Below, piece after piece: positions 1 to 9,892 of a stretch of 64,000 bases of DNA (its first letter is position 1; each line of letters starts with the position of its first letter). The position numbers and the translations under genes are program-made. The notes beneath the pieces were generated by a model that worked only from the letters and a program-made list of their open reading frames with translations, was not told where the DNA came from and searched no databases. Source of the stretch: Kordia periserrulae. GTDB lineage: Bacteria > Bacteroidota > Bacteroidia > Flavobacteriales > Flavobacteriaceae. The DNA lies in contig NZ_QBKT01000001.1 in the NCBI RefSeq assembly GCF_003054265.1, forward strand, positions 496,001-560,000, given 5' to 3'.

Positions 1-405
1 ATCAGGATTTTCAGCTTCTTTAAACGGCCATAATTTACTACGCAGGTAAAATGTAATTACCATTAAATGCGCTGCAAAGAAAACGGTCATCTCAAACATA
101 ATTGGCACGAATGCTGGCATGTTTTCTAGGAAACTAAAACTTGGTTTTCCACCTATGTTTTGTGGCCAATCAACAATCATGATATAATACATCATGGTAA
201 CGGCAACTGACAGTCCAACACAACCATACATAAATGCTGTAATGGCCAATCGCGTAGGCGCTAATCCCATAGCTTTGTCTAGTCCGTGCACAGGAAATGG
301 CGTGTACACTTCTTCGATATGATGATTTTCTTGACGCACTTTTTTCACTGCTGCCATTAGCACATCATCATCAATATACATTGCTTGTATTACTTTACTA
401 CTCAT
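1..405 (-). CDS. actD: Alternative complex III subunit ActD (DUF3341), C-terminus cut by window
   Basis: Membrane subunit of the quinol:cytochrome c/oxygen oxidoreductase (alternative complex III). The visible 135 residues include the motif FPVHGLDKAMGL at about residues 42-53, characteristic of DUF3341/ActD proteins. Two hydrophobic segments follow, one around residues 55-78 and one around residues 95-120. The ATG at 405 lies inside the end of actC: the actC stop codon is at 398-400, so the genes overlap by 8 bp and are probably translationally coupled. The reading frame is open to the window edge, so the C-terminus is missing. Family function is established; membership of the operon is seen directly. 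Confidence 0.9.
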   Translation of the reverse strand, partial: MSSKVIQAMYIDDDVLMAAVKKVRQENHHIEEVYTPFPVHGLDKAMGLAPTRLAITAFMYGCVGLSVAVTMMYYIMIVDWPQNIGGKPSFSFLENMPAFVPIMFEMTVFFAAHLMVITFYLRSKLWPFKEAENPD

Positions 406-1789
406 GGTTACCGTCTCTTAGTTTTTTATATTTTTCTCCTGATGATTTTAAGATTGATTTTACTTCCGCCTGTGCAATTACAGGGAATGTTCTAGAGTAT
501 AGTAAGAACAATACAAAGAAGAAACCAATTGTACCAATAAATATTCCTATGTCTACAAACGTTGGAGAGAACATCGTCCATGATGATGGAAGGTAATCTC
601 TGTGTAATGAGGTTACGATAATTACGAAACGCTCAAACCACATTCCAATGTTTACGACAATAGAGATGATAAAAGAGAACATGATACTTGTTCTTAATTT
701 TTTAGACCACATAAATTGTGGAGAGAACACATTACATGTCATCATTGCCCAATATGCCCACCAGTAAGGTCCGGTTGCTCTGTTTAAGAATGCATATTGT
801 TCGTATTCTACTCCAGAATACCACGCGATGAATAACTCTGTAATATACGCACATCCTACGATAGAACCTGTAATCATGATTACGATGTTCATCAATTCGA
901 TGTGTTGTAGTGTGATATAGTCTTCCATATTACACACCTTTCTCATGATGATTAATAAGGTGTTTACCATGGCAAATCCTGAGAAAATTGCTCCTGCAAC
1001 GAAATACGGAGGGAAAATTGTCGTGTGCCATCCTGGAATTACCGACGTTGCGAAGTCAAACGATACAATGGTGTGTACCGAAAGTACTAATGGTGTTGCT
1101 AATCCTGCTAATACCAATGATACTTCTTCAAAACGTTGCCAGTCTTTAGCACGTCCACTCCATCCAAAACTTACCAAACTGTATATTTTCTTTTGGAAAG
1201 GTTTTACCGCTCTATCACGAATCATAGCGAAATCTGGCAATAAGCCTGTCCACCAGAATACTAAGGATACCGATAGATACGTAGAAATCGCGAATACGTC
1301 CCAAAGTAATGGTGAGTTAAAGTTCACCCAAAGTGAACCAAACTGGTTTGGAATTGGCAATACCCAATATGCCAACCATGGACGTCCCATGTGAATGATT
1401 GGGAATAAACCTGCCTGTACTACTGAGAAAATGGTCATCGCTTCCGCAGAACGGTTAATTGCCATTCTCCATTTTTGACGGAATAGTAAGAGTACGGCAG
1501 AAATCAGCGTTCCTGCGTGACCGATACCAACCCACCAAACGAAGTTTGTAATATCCCAAGCCCAACCAACAGTTTTGTTAAGACCCCAAACTCCAATTCC
1601 AGTAGATATTGTATATATAATACATCCAATTCCCCAAAGGAATGCTACCAAAGCAATTGAGAATACTATCCACCATTGCTTATTTGCTTTTCCTTCTACT
1701 GGAGCTACGATATCAAGAGTTACATCGTGATATGATTTGTCTCCAGTTACTAAGGGTTTTCTTATAGGTGCTTCGTAATGCGACGCCAT
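398..1789 (-). CDS. actC: Alternative complex III subunit ActC (NrfD/PsrC-like quinol-binding membrane protein)
   Basis: 463-residue polytopic NrfD-family protein with about ten hydrophobic segments, starting near residue 40 and ending near residue 440. In the family it binds menaquinol at the periplasmic face and passes electrons to the iron-sulfur subunit ActB. The W-rich early region (NFVWWVGIGHAGTLISA, about residues 82-98) is typical of NrfD proteins. It sits between actB (34 bp away) and actD (8 bp overlap) in the same direction, as in other Bacteroidota ACIII operons. The ATG at 1789 is followed by a hydrophilic N-terminus, consistent with ActC. No odd features. Confidence 0.93.
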   Translation of the reverse strand: MASHYEAPIRKPLVTGDKSYHDVTLDIVAPVEGKANKQWWIVFSIALVAFLWGIGCIIYTISTGIGVWGLNKTVGWAWDITNFVWWVGIGHAGTLISAVLLLFRQKWRMAINRSAEAMTIFSVVQAGLFPIIHMGRPWLAYWVLPIPNQFGSLWVNFNSPLLWDVFAISTYLSVSLVFWWTGLLPDFAMIRDRAVKPFQKKIYSLVSFGWSGRAKDWQRFEEVSLVLAGLATPLVLSVHTIVSFDFATSVIPGWHTTIFPPYFVAGAIFSGFAMVNTLLIIMRKVCNMEDYITLQHIELMNIVIMITGSIVGCAYITELFIAWYSGVEYEQYAFLNRATGPYWWAYWAMMTCNVFSPQFMWSKKLRTSIMFSFIISIVVNIGMWFERFVIIVTSLHRDYLPSSWTMFSPTFVDIGIFIGTIGFFFVLFLLYSRTFPVIAQAEVKSILKSSGEKYKKLRDGNHE

Positions 1790-1822
1790 AATCAGTTTAT
1801 AATTGTTTCTTATTAATTATTT

Positions 1823-4800
1823 TTATGCTTCTTTCGTATTTCTCACTTTTACGTGATACTGTACATTTGGTTTTGTTCCTACATGCTCCAACAAGTGATA
1901 CATACGCTCGTCTTCATGCAATTCAGCAACTTTACTTTCTTTATCATTCAAGTCACCAAATACCATTGCTCCTGAACTACAAGCAGCAGAACATGCTGTT
2001 TGGAATTCACCATCTTTGATTTGACGTCCTTCACGCTTCGCATCCAAGATTGTTTTTTGTGTTTTTTGAATACACATAGAACATTTTTCCATTACACCTC
2101 TTGAACGAACTACAACGTCTGGGTTTAATACCATACGTCCTAAATCGTCATTCATGTGGTAATCGAATTCATCATTCTTATTGTATAAGAACCAGTTGAA
2201 TCGACGTACTTTGTATGGACAGTTGTTTGCACAGTAACGTGTTCCTACACAACGGTTATACGCCATGTGGTTTTGACCTTGACGCCCGTGAGATGTTGCC
2301 GCCACAGGACATACTGTTTCACATGGTGCGTGATTACAGTGCTGACACATTACAGGCTGGAACGCTACTTGTGGATTTGCTGCTGGACTTTCCATTTCAA
2401 GGAAACCTCCTAGAGATCCGTTTTCACCAAACAATCCACTCATATTTTCTTTCTTCTCTACATCACCACTAAAGGTATCTGCTGAAGAGTAATATCTATC
2501 AATACGCAACCAGTGCATATCTCTACTGCGTCTTACTTCTGTTTTACCAACTACTGGCACATTGTTTTCTGCGTGACATGCAATTACACATGCTCCACAT
2601 CCTGTACAAGCGTTTAAGTCAATTGATAAATTAAAGTGATGTCCGACAGAACGATCAAACTCAGCCCACATATCTGCTTTTGGACTTGTTGCATCAATCA
2701 TTTCGTGATCGCGAGATACGTGTGGCATCGGATTCCACTCACGGTAATGCTCTGTATTGAAAACTTCTAATGTAGTTTCTTTTACAATATCGCCTCTACC
2801 CATTAAGGTATTGTGTAACTGAACGCATGCAAATTCATGTTCTCCACCAACTGCTTCTACAGAAACATTTTGAACATTGTTGAAGTTTTGATACACTTTG
2901 TAAGCGTTCACTCCCGTTTGCATTTCTTTTTTGATTCCAGCAGTTTTACCGTAACCTAATGCTAAACCAACGGTTCCTGGCGCTTGTCCTGGCTGAATGA
3001 TTACTGGAACTTTGATTGGCTCTGAACCGTTTACTGTAATGTTAGCATACGAACCATTCAATCCGCCGTTTGCTACATTCCAGTTTTTCAAACCTTTTGC
3101 CTCTGCATCTGCCTGAGAAACCGTTAAGTAGTTATCCCAAGAAGCTCTGGTGATTGGATCAGGGAATTCTTGCAACCAAGGGTTGTTTGCTTGCTGTCCG
3201 TCTCCCATTCCAGTTTTCGTGTACAATACCAACTCCATTCCAGAAGCTGCTGCTGTACTTGCTAATTTTTGAGCTTGTGCTGCTGCACTACTCGTCACAA
3301 CTGTTTCAGTTTCAGTTTCGTTTGTCGCTTCTGCATCTGCATCTTCCATAGCTGCGGTAGCTTCCGCTGCCAAACTTACTGTTGCTGTTGTTTTAAATAC
3401 TCCGTCATGCACTGCTTGATTCCAAGAAGTTCCTCCTAAGATATCAGCCGTCCAAGTTGCGCGTAAGTATTCGTAGTATGATTTGTCATTTCCAGTCCAC
3501 TTTAATAAAGCGTCTTGAAATTGCCTTGTATCAAATAATGGACGAATTGTAGGCTGCGTAATTCCGTAGTGACCTTTTTTGATTTCTACATCTCCCCAAG
3601 ATTCTAAGTAATGTGGAGCCGCGGCTACATATTTCGTAGTTATAGCAGTTTCATCATCTTTTTGTGTGAATGTTACTGCCAAGTCTAATTTCTTTAATCC
3701 TTCTGCAAATTCGTCTCCGTTTGCTAAAGTATATACAGGATTTACGCCTGCCATGATGATTCCGCCTACAGCACCAGCTTTCATATCACTGATGAGTTTT
3801 GCTACAGCTTTATCACTTCCTTGACGTAATTTTCGTGGTGCACTGGTATCAAATGCTTTACTTGCCAATGCTTCGTTGATTGCCAACACTAGGCTTTGCG
3901 CATCCACATCGTTGATTCCAGTTACTACAACCGCTTTAGAACCTGCTTGCTTTAGTTGACCTGCCGCATTTTTGATAGCTTGTTCTACATTTGCCGCTAA
4001 TTTTCTGCCAGAAACAGAAGTTCCAGTAATTTCAGCGTATAATTTAGCCAAGGCTACTTTTTGGTCTGCCACAGTTAATGGAACACGTTTGTCAGCGTTT
4101 GCTCCAGACAACGTCATGTTTGATTCAAACTGCACGTGTCTTGACATTTTTTTATGTCCTTTGGTTCCATGTGGAATTCTTCCTTTCGCATATCCGTCGT
4201 CATATCCGCCACCTTGCCAATCTCCTAAAAAGTCAGCACCAACTGATACAATTACTTCTGCTTTTGAGAAATCATAATCTGCCAATCCTCTTTCGCCGTA
4301 TTTTGCTTCAAAAGCGTCTAAAGCTGCCGATTCAGAAACTGCGTCGTATACAACGTGCTTCACGTTACCAAATTTCGCAGTAAATTCACCTACTAATTTT
4401 GCTACTGAAGGACTTGCAAAAGTTTGTGTCAATAACACAATTTGCTTTCCAGAAGCACTGATTTGATTTAGTTTTTGACCAACTTCCGCATCAAACGTTT
4501 CCCAAGTAGTGTCTTTACCATCAATTTTTGGCTTTTTCACTCTCATGCTATCATATAAAGATAGTACAGACGCATGAACTCTTGCATTTGCGCTTCCTTT
4601 AGTAATAGCTTCTTTGTTGTTTTCTACTTTGATTGGACGACCTTCTCTTGTTTTGATTAAGATACTCGCAAAATCGTATCCATCAGCAATTGTTGTTGCG
4701 TAATAATCTGCAACTCCAGGAATGATAGTTTCTGGCTGAATTACATAAGGAATTGATTTAACTACAGGTCCTTCACAAGCTGCTAAAGTTGCAGCAGCTG

Positions 4801-4987
4801 TACTAAAACCAACGTATTTAAGAAAGTCTCTACGAGAAGTTGAAGAAGATTCTAACGTTTCTTTGTCTCCCAAGAATTCATCTACAGGAACTTCCTCTAC
4901 AAACTCATTCTGTCTAAGCGTCTCAACAATAGAGCTATTTTCGTTTAGCTCCTCAACACTTTTCCAGTATTTCTTGTTTGATGCCAT
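1823..4987 (-). CDS. actB: Alternative complex III subunit ActB, fused molybdopterin-like and four-cluster iron-sulfur protein
   Basis: 1054-residue periplasmic electron-transfer subunit. A twin-arginine signal (SRRDFLK, near residue 52) is followed by a possible lipobox (TLAAC), so Tat export and perhaps lipidation are likely. Residues of about 90-540 form the molybdopterin-oxidoreductase-like part, which is known to lack the cofactor in ACIII. A low-complexity Ala/Glu/Thr linker near residues 540-590 precedes the ferredoxin-like C-terminus. That part has four cysteine clusters, beginning with CTGCGACVIAC, CQHCNHAPCETVC, CVGTRYCANNC and CSMC, consistent with three 4Fe-4S and one 3Fe-4S centres. 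It lies 35 bp downstream of the multiheme cytochrome gene and 34 bp upstream of actC. Confidence 0.94.
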   Translation of the reverse strand: MASNKKYWKSVEELNENSSIVETLRQNEFVEEVPVDEFLGDKETLESSSTSRRDFLKYVGFSTAAATLAACEGPVVKSIPYVIQPETIIPGVADYYATTIADGYDFASILIKTREGRPIKVENNKEAITKGSANARVHASVLSLYDSMRVKKPKIDGKDTTWETFDAEVGQKLNQISASGKQIVLLTQTFASPSVAKLVGEFTAKFGNVKHVVYDAVSESAALDAFEAKYGERGLADYDFSKAEVIVSVGADFLGDWQGGGYDDGYAKGRIPHGTKGHKKMSRHVQFESNMTLSGANADKRVPLTVADQKVALAKLYAEITGTSVSGRKLAANVEQAIKNAAGQLKQAGSKAVVVTGINDVDAQSLVLAINEALASKAFDTSAPRKLRQGSDKAVAKLISDMKAGAVGGIIMAGVNPVYTLANGDEFAEGLKKLDLAVTFTQKDDETAITTKYVAAAPHYLESWGDVEIKKGHYGITQPTIRPLFDTRQFQDALLKWTGNDKSYYEYLRATWTADILGGTSWNQAVHDGVFKTTATVSLAAEATAAMEDADAEATNETETETVVTSSAAAQAQKLASTAAASGMELVLYTKTGMGDGQQANNPWLQEFPDPITRASWDNYLTVSQADAEAKGLKNWNVANGGLNGSYANITVNGSEPIKVPVIIQPGQAPGTVGLALGYGKTAGIKKEMQTGVNAYKVYQNFNNVQNVSVEAVGGEHEFACVQLHNTLMGRGDIVKETTLEVFNTEHYREWNPMPHVSRDHEMIDATSPKADMWAEFDRSVGHHFNLSIDLNACTGCGACVIACHAENNVPVVGKTEVRRSRDMHWLRIDRYYSSADTFSGDVEKKENMSGLFGENGSLGGFLEMESPAANPQVAFQPVMCQHCNHAPCETVCPVAATSHGRQGQNHMAYNRCVGTRYCANNCPYKVRRFNWFLYNKNDEFDYHMNDDLGRMVLNPDVVVRSRGVMEKCSMCIQKTQKTILDAKREGRQIKDGEFQTACSAACSSGAMVFGDLNDKESKVAELHEDERMYHLLEHVGTKPNVQYHVKVRNTKEA

Positions 4988-5021
4988 ATTATATATATAA
5001 AATTAGCTTCTTAAATTAGTA

Positions 5022-6323
5022 TTAATAGTGACATTTTCCACATTCAAGCGCACCCATTTCAGCTGCTTTGAATGATTCAACACCATATTTTTCTTTTAAC
5101 TGCTCGTGAATTTTTTCGTAGTATGCATTTCCTCTGAAATTCACATCGGTTTCTCTGTGACAGTTGATACACCATCCCATTGTTAGTGGCGAATGCTGTT
5201 CTACAATTTCCATACTTTCAATTTCACCGTGACATGTTTGACACTCAACACCAGCTACAGAAACGTGCTGCGAGTGATTGAAATATACAAAGTCAGGCAA
5301 ATTGTGAATACGAATCCATTTTACTGGTTTTTGCTCATTCACGTAATCTTGCTGTGTTGGATCCCAACCAACAGCATCGTATAATTTTTGAATTTCTTTG
5401 TTGTAATCTACTCCGTATTTTGTGATTCCTTCCTGCTGCACTTCTTCCGCAACTTGCGCGATGTTTTTGTGACAGTTCATACATACATTTAAAGAAGGAA
5501 TTCCTGAATGCTTACTTACTCTTGCAGAAGAGTGACAGTATTTACATTCTATTTTGTTATCACCCGCGTGAATTCTGTGCGAGTAATGAATAGGCTGAAT
5601 TGGCTGGTATCCTTGATCAATTCCAATTTGCATGAAGTAGCCATACGCGAAATATGCCGCTCCTAACATAAAGAAGATTGTTGCAACAATGACTAAGAAC
5701 TGATTTTGAACAAATGCTTTCCAAATAGAAGTTTTACTAACTTCTTCTTCCAAACTCACGGTTCCATTTGCAATAGCAAACTTGCGCAATGTTTTGTTTA
5801 CTAAGAACAATCCTAACGCCAATAATCCGAATAATACGATTAAAGCAGTTAATACAATCTCAGTTGAAAATCCAGATTCTACAACCTGCGACTTACCACC
5901 ATCTCCATTATCCACTACTATTGGTGCTTTTTCCTGAGCCGTATACGCTAAAATATTATCAATATCTTCATTTGACAATGTTGGAAACGCCGTCATTTGA
6001 CGCTTGTTGTACTTTTCATACACTTCAACAGCATAACGATCTCCCGATTTGATAAGTGCGCTACTGTTTTTAATCCACTTGTACAACCATTCACGACCAA
6101 GTCCTTGCTCCTCATCTAAGCGAGCTTCAATATTTCTCAACATTGGACCTGTAGACATTGCGTCTAGTTTGTGACAGGCAGCACAGTTAGCTTTAAATGA
6201 TGCTTCTCCAGCTTTGATTGCAGCTTCATCTTGCGCAAATGCAACAGTTGAAAATGCTAACATCAGCGCTAATGCGGTTCCTAAAATTCTTGAAATTGAA
6301 TTGCGGCGATTCACCTTTTTCAT
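5022..6323 (-). CDS. actA: Alternative complex III multiheme cytochrome ActA with N-terminal monoheme cytochrome c domain
   Basis: 433-residue exported c-type cytochrome of the quinol oxidase. A cleavable-looking signal peptide (ending near VAFAQ, residue 31) precedes a class I cytochrome c domain with CAACH at residues 47-51. A transmembrane segment follows near residues 155-175, then a second near 210-232, then five CxxCH motifs: CKYCH, CMNCH, CQTCH, CINCH and the C-terminal CGKCH. The last five match the pentaheme ActA; the first heme is an added domain on the same chain. It is the first gene of the minus-strand operon, with a TAnnTTTG promoter about 80 bp upstream. Role follows from family knowledge; heme count is read directly. 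Confidence 0.92.
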   Translation of the reverse strand: MKKVNRRNSISRILGTALALMLAFSTVAFAQDEAAIKAGEASFKANCAACHKLDAMSTGPMLRNIEARLDEEQGLGREWLYKWIKNSSALIKSGDRYAVEVYEKYNKRQMTAFPTLSNEDIDNILAYTAQEKAPIVVDNGDGGKSQVVESGFSTEIVLTALIVLFGLLALGLFLVNKTLRKFAIANGTVSLEEEVSKTSIWKAFVQNQFLVIVATIFFMLGAAYFAYGYFMQIGIDQGYQPIQPIHYSHRIHAGDNKIECKYCHSSARVSKHSGIPSLNVCMNCHKNIAQVAEEVQQEGITKYGVDYNKEIQKLYDAVGWDPTQQDYVNEQKPVKWIRIHNLPDFVYFNHSQHVSVAGVECQTCHGEIESMEIVEQHSPLTMGWCINCHRETDVNFRGNAYYEKIHEQLKEKYGVESFKAAEMGALECGKCHY

Positions 6324-6403
6324 ATTTGTTATCTTCTTAATTTGGCATGATTTTTTCTAAGCTTGATTACAACTTAGGTATTAGTGCTTATTCCAAATCT
6401 GCA

Positions 6404-6411
6404 CAAAAATA
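6404..6411 (-). promoter_or_regulatory. Putative -7 element of the act operon promoter
   Basis: On the minus strand this reads TATTTTTG, a match to the Bacteroidota -7 consensus TAnnTTTG. It lies 81 bp upstream of the actA start codon. I do not see a TTTG -33 box at the ideal spacing, so the call rests on the -7 box and position only. Confidence 0.4.
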
Positions 6412-6509
6412 CAAATCACGGGCAATTTGCGAAATTATACTGAACTCTTAATTTGTAATTTATAGTAATTCTAAATAACAATTTTACCAGTTTGTTCGTT
6501 AGGTTGTTT

Positions 6510-6517
6510 TACATTTG
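6510..6517 (+). promoter_or_regulatory. Putative -7 element for the SPOR-domain gene
   Basis: TACATTTG matches the Bacteroidota -7 consensus TAnnTTTG and ends 18 bp before the ATG at 6536. A TTTG at 6491-6494 could act as -33 box, but the spacer is 15 bp instead of the usual 19. Confidence 0.42.
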
Positions 6518-6535
6518 TAATAAATTATATTCATT

Positions 6536-6934
6536 ATGAGATTTTTAGCTAAAAAAAGATATTTTTATTTGTTGATTTTGACGTTTTTTCTTGCAGAAAA
6601 TGCTGTTGCTCAGGAAGGTGAAATTTCCATTTCAAAAGACCCAAAAATTGACAAATTACTTGAATTTCAAAAAGAAATCAATCAGGAAACCGATAATGAC
6701 AATCGCTTAAAGATTCAAATTTTTAATGGCAATCTTCGAAATGCTGAAAAAGTGAAATCGCAGTTTGAGTCAAAGTATGTAGATATTCCTACAACTATTA
6801 AGTTTGAAACGCCAAATTACAAAGTTTGGGTTGGAAATTTTAGAACAAGCTTAGAAGCAGAACGGTATTTGATTGAAGTGAAAGAGACATTTCCTAACGC
6901 ATTTATTTTTACACCTCCAAAGAAGAAGAAATAG
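6536..6934 (+). CDS. Small exported SPOR-domain protein
   Basis: 132-residue protein with a signal peptide (hydrophobic core at about residues 10-20, likely cut after NAVAQ). The C-terminal half (about residues 58-127) has the SPOR fold pattern: KIQIFNG, then FETPNYKVWVGNF, then a helix with EAERYLIEVKETFP. SPOR domains bind denuded peptidoglycan glycan strands, so a periplasmic cell-wall role is likely, but the partner is unknown. It stands alone, divergent from the act operon and convergent with infB, separated from infB by a strong bidirectional terminator. The short KKKK tail is ordinary for this group. Confidence 0.8.
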   Translation: MRFLAKKRYFYLLILTFFLAENAVAQEGEISISKDPKIDKLLEFQKEINQETDNDNRLKIQIFNGNLRNAEKVKSQFESKYVDIPTTIKFETPNYKVWVGNFRTSLEAERYLIEVKETFPNAFIFTPPKKKK

Positions 6935-6960
6935 ATTTTATAGCTTACTATTATTCCATA

Positions 6961-6990
6961 AAAAAAGGATTGCGCTTGCAATCCTTTTTT
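6961..6990. terminator. Bidirectional Rho-independent terminator between the SPOR gene and infB
   Basis: A perfect 13-bp inverted repeat (AAAAAAGGATTGC, loop GCTT, then its complement) gives a T-run on both strands. It lies 26 bp after the SPOR gene stop and 22 bp after the infB stop, so it can end transcripts from both sides. Confidence 0.85.
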
Positions 6991-7011
6991 TATGTCTATG
7001 TACATTATTTA

Positions 7012-9843
7012 TTATAGTGTTTTCTTCACGGCTACTTCTTGGAAAGCTTCTACAATATCACCTTCTTTGATGTCGTTGTAGTTTTTGATTTGCAATCCGC
7101 AATCATATCCTTTGCTTACTTCTTTTACATCGTCTTTGAAACGTTTTAACGAAGCCAATTCACCTGTAAAGATGACAACTCCATCACGTATTAAACGAAT
7201 GTTAGAGTTTCTGTAAATTTTACCGTCCGTCACCATACATCCAGCAATGGTACCAATTTTAGAGATTTTGAACGTTTCTCTAATTTCAGCATTTCCTGTG
7301 ATTTCTTCTTTCATTTCAGGCGACAATAATCCTTCCATCGCATCTTTTACATCGTTGATAGCATCATAGATGATAGAGTATGTTCTGATATCGATTTCTT
7401 CTTTATCCGCTACCACTCTTGCATTTCCTGCTGGTCGAACGTTAAATCCGATGATAATCGCATCTGAAGCGGTTGCTAATAATACATCACTTTCTGTGAT
7501 AGCACCTACACCTTTGTGAATGATTTTCACTTCAATTTCTTCGGTAGATAGCTTTTGGAATGAATCTGTCAACGCTTCAACCGAACCATCCACGTCACCT
7601 TTTAGAATGATGTTTAATTCTTGGAAGTCACCAATTTTGATTCTTCTACCAATGTCAGATAACGTTGTTCTACGTTGCGTTCTTACCGATTGCTCACGCA
7701 ATAATTGTGTACGTTTTGCAGCAATTTGCTTCGCGTCTTTTTCATCTTCAAAAACATTGAATTTATCTCCCGCTTGCGGCGCACCATCTAAACCAAGTAC
7801 AGATACTGGCGTTGACGGATTGGCTCTTTTCACTTTTTTACCGCGCTCATCAAACATTGCTTTTACTTTTCCGCTATGTTTTCCTGCTAGTAAATAGTCT
7901 CCAATTTTTAAAGTTCCGCTTTGTACTAAGATGGTGGACACATATCCACGACCTTTGTCAAGGAATGCTTCTACCACAGTACCAACCGCGTTTTTATCAG
8001 GATTTGCTTTTAGTTCTAATAATTCAGCTTCTAACAATACTTTTTCCAACAATTCACCTACACCAACTCCTGTTTTAGCAGAGATATCGTGCGATTGGAT
8101 TTTTCCTCCCCAATCTTCTACCAACAAGTTCATACCTGCAAGTTTCTCCTTGATTTTTTCTGGATTTGCTGTCGGTCTATCAATTTTGTTAATCGCAAAT
8201 ACAATAGGCACTCCAGCCGCTTGCGCGTGACTGATAGCTTCTTTTGTTTGCGGCATTACATCATCATCTGCAGCAATTACAATAATTGCAATATCGGTTA
8301 CTTTAGCACCACGTGCACGCATCGCTGTAAAGGCTTCGTGACCAGGTGTATCTAAGAATGTAATACGTTGTCCGCCATCTAACGTAACACCGTATGCTCC
8401 GATGTGCTGTGTGATTCCTCCAGATTCTCCCGCGATTACGTTTTCACTACGGATATAATCTAGTAAAGATGTCTTACCGTGGTCAACGTGTCCCATCACC
8501 GTTACGATTGGCGCTCTTGGCACTAAATCTTCTGGCGCATCTTCTTCTTCTTGAATCGCTTCTTCAATTTCTGCTGAAACGAAATCAACCGTAAATCCGA
8601 ATTCTTCTGCTACAATTGTTAAGGTATCTGCATCCAAACGTTGGTTTTGCGTCACCATAATTCCAAGCATCATACATTTAGAGATGATGTCATTGACACT
8701 AACATCCATCATCGTTGCAAGTTCTCCTACAGTTACGAATTCTGTAGCTTTTAACACCTTGCTTTCTGCTGCTTGTTGCTCTAAATCTTCCTCTGCTTTT
8801 TGTCGGTGAATATCACGCTTTCCTCTACGGTATTTAGCACCTTTAGACTTGCTGCTTTTCCCTTGTAGTTTTTCAAGCGTTTCTCGTACTTGTTTTTGTA
8901 CTTCTTCTTCTGTTGGCTCAACTTTTACCAAAGGTTGCTTACGATTGCCTCCTCTGCGGCTTCCGCCACGATTATTGCCACTATTGCCGCCAGCTTTGTT
9001 TCCAAATTTACCTCCTTGACGGTTGTTGTTGGCAGCACCACCAGCACCCGTTTTAGAAATACGCTTACGTTTTTTACGCTTGTCAGCCTCCGAGTCTTTC
9101 TTAGAATCTTCTTTCTTCTTTTTGGATTTGTTGAACTGCGTCAAATCAATTTTTTGACCTGTCATTTTAGGTCCTGAAAGTTTTTGATATTTTGTTTCAA
9201 TCACTTTCTTTTCAGGTTCTTGCGAAGTATCAGCAGCAGTTTCATTTGCTACTGGTTTTTCAACAGCTTTAGGTTTTTGCACTTCTTTTTGAACCTGCTT
9301 TGGTTTTGAGAATTTCGGTCTATTAGAGATGGTTTCAGACTTTTCTGGCTTGCTTTCTTTTTCAGACTCAGCAGCCTTCTCAATAGTTTTTGGAGCTTCT
9401 TTTTGCGGAGCTTCTTCCGTTGTTTGTTCGGTAGCTTTTGGCGCTTGCTCAGCTTCTTTCTCTTCCGTTGACGACGTATCTTTTTGAGGGTTTAGATCTA
9501 TTTTTCCTATCGTTTTCGGTCCAGATAAATTTGCTTTGGCACGCACTACTTTTTCGCGCTCTTCACGTAAGCGTTGTGCTTCTTCTTGTTCTTTTACAAG
9601 TTGTTCACGCAATGCTTCTTTCTCCTTCCTTTTTTCTTCCCCAATTTCTTTGGAAGCTCTTTTTTTGCTTTTGTCAGTTTGAAATTCATCCAATAGCACA
9701 TTGTATATTTCTTGCGATATTTTAGTCGTCGGTCGTTTGTCCACAGAGAAACCATTCTGCGCCAAATGATCGACAGCTCTATCGATAGAAATGTTTAATT
9801 CGCGTAGTACTTTACTAAGCCTTATTTGTTTTTGTTCAGCCAT
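7012..9843 (-). CDS. infB: Translation initiation factor IF-2
   Basis: 943-residue GTPase that places initiator tRNA on the 30S subunit and promotes subunit joining. The N-terminal IF2N-type segment ([19 protein letters not shown]) is followed by a long charged, Lys/Glu-rich and Gly/Asn-rich low-complexity region to about residue 330. The G domain begins near residue 447 with GHVDHGKT (G1), then [16 protein letters not shown] (G3), NKID (G4) and SAK (G5). Domain II and the C-terminal initiator-tRNA-binding domains complete the protein. It is the last gene of rimP-nusA-infB, 49 bp after nusA, and ends at a strong terminator. Confidence 0.97.
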   Translation of the reverse strand: MAEQKQIRLSKVLRELNISIDRAVDHLAQNGFSVDKRPTTKISQEIYNVLLDEFQTDKSKKRASKEIGEEKRKEKEALREQLVKEQEEAQRLREEREKVVRAKANLSGPKTIGKIDLNPQKDTSSTEEKEAEQAPKATEQTTEEAPQKEAPKTIEKAAESEKESKPEKSETISNRPKFSKPKQVQKEVQKPKAVEKPVANETAADTSQEPEKKVIETKYQKLSGPKMTGQKIDLTQFNKSKKKKEDSKKDSEADKRKKRKRISKTGAGGAANNNRQGGKFGNKAGGNSGNNRGGSRRGGNRKQPLVKVEPTEEEVQKQVRETLEKLQGKSSKSKGAKYRRGKRDIHRQKAEEDLEQQAAESKVLKATEFVTVGELATMMDVSVNDIISKCMMLGIMVTQNQRLDADTLTIVAEEFGFTVDFVSAEIEEAIQEEEDAPEDLVPRAPIVTVMGHVDHGKTSLLDYIRSENVIAGESGGITQHIGAYGVTLDGGQRITFLDTPGHEAFTAMRARGAKVTDIAIIVIAADDDVMPQTKEAISHAQAAGVPIVFAINKIDRPTANPEKIKEKLAGMNLLVEDWGGKIQSHDISAKTGVGVGELLEKVLLEAELLELKANPDKNAVGTVVEAFLDKGRGYVSTILVQSGTLKIGDYLLAGKHSGKVKAMFDERGKKVKRANPSTPVSVLGLDGAPQAGDKFNVFEDEKDAKQIAAKRTQLLREQSVRTQRRTTLSDIGRRIKIGDFQELNIILKGDVDGSVEALTDSFQKLSTEEIEVKIIHKGVGAITESDVLLATASDAIIIGFNVRPAGNARVVADKEEIDIRTYSIIYDAINDVKDAMEGLLSPEMKEEITGNAEIRETFKISKIGTIAGCMVTDGKIYRNSNIRLIRDGVVIFTGELASLKRFKDDVKEVSKGYDCGLQIKNYNDIKEGDIVEAFQEVAVKKTL

Positions 9844-9892
9844 AAGCTATTTTAAATTTTACCCTCTTTTTTTAATAAAAAACTGCTTTTTA

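Noticed and set aside
945-1394. Long frame opposite to actC
   Set aside because: It is an opposite-strand shadow of the well-supported NrfD-type gene, with no promoter and no recognisable domain.
3972-4383. Frames opposite to actB
   Set aside because: Low-complexity translations antisense to a conserved iron-sulfur protein.
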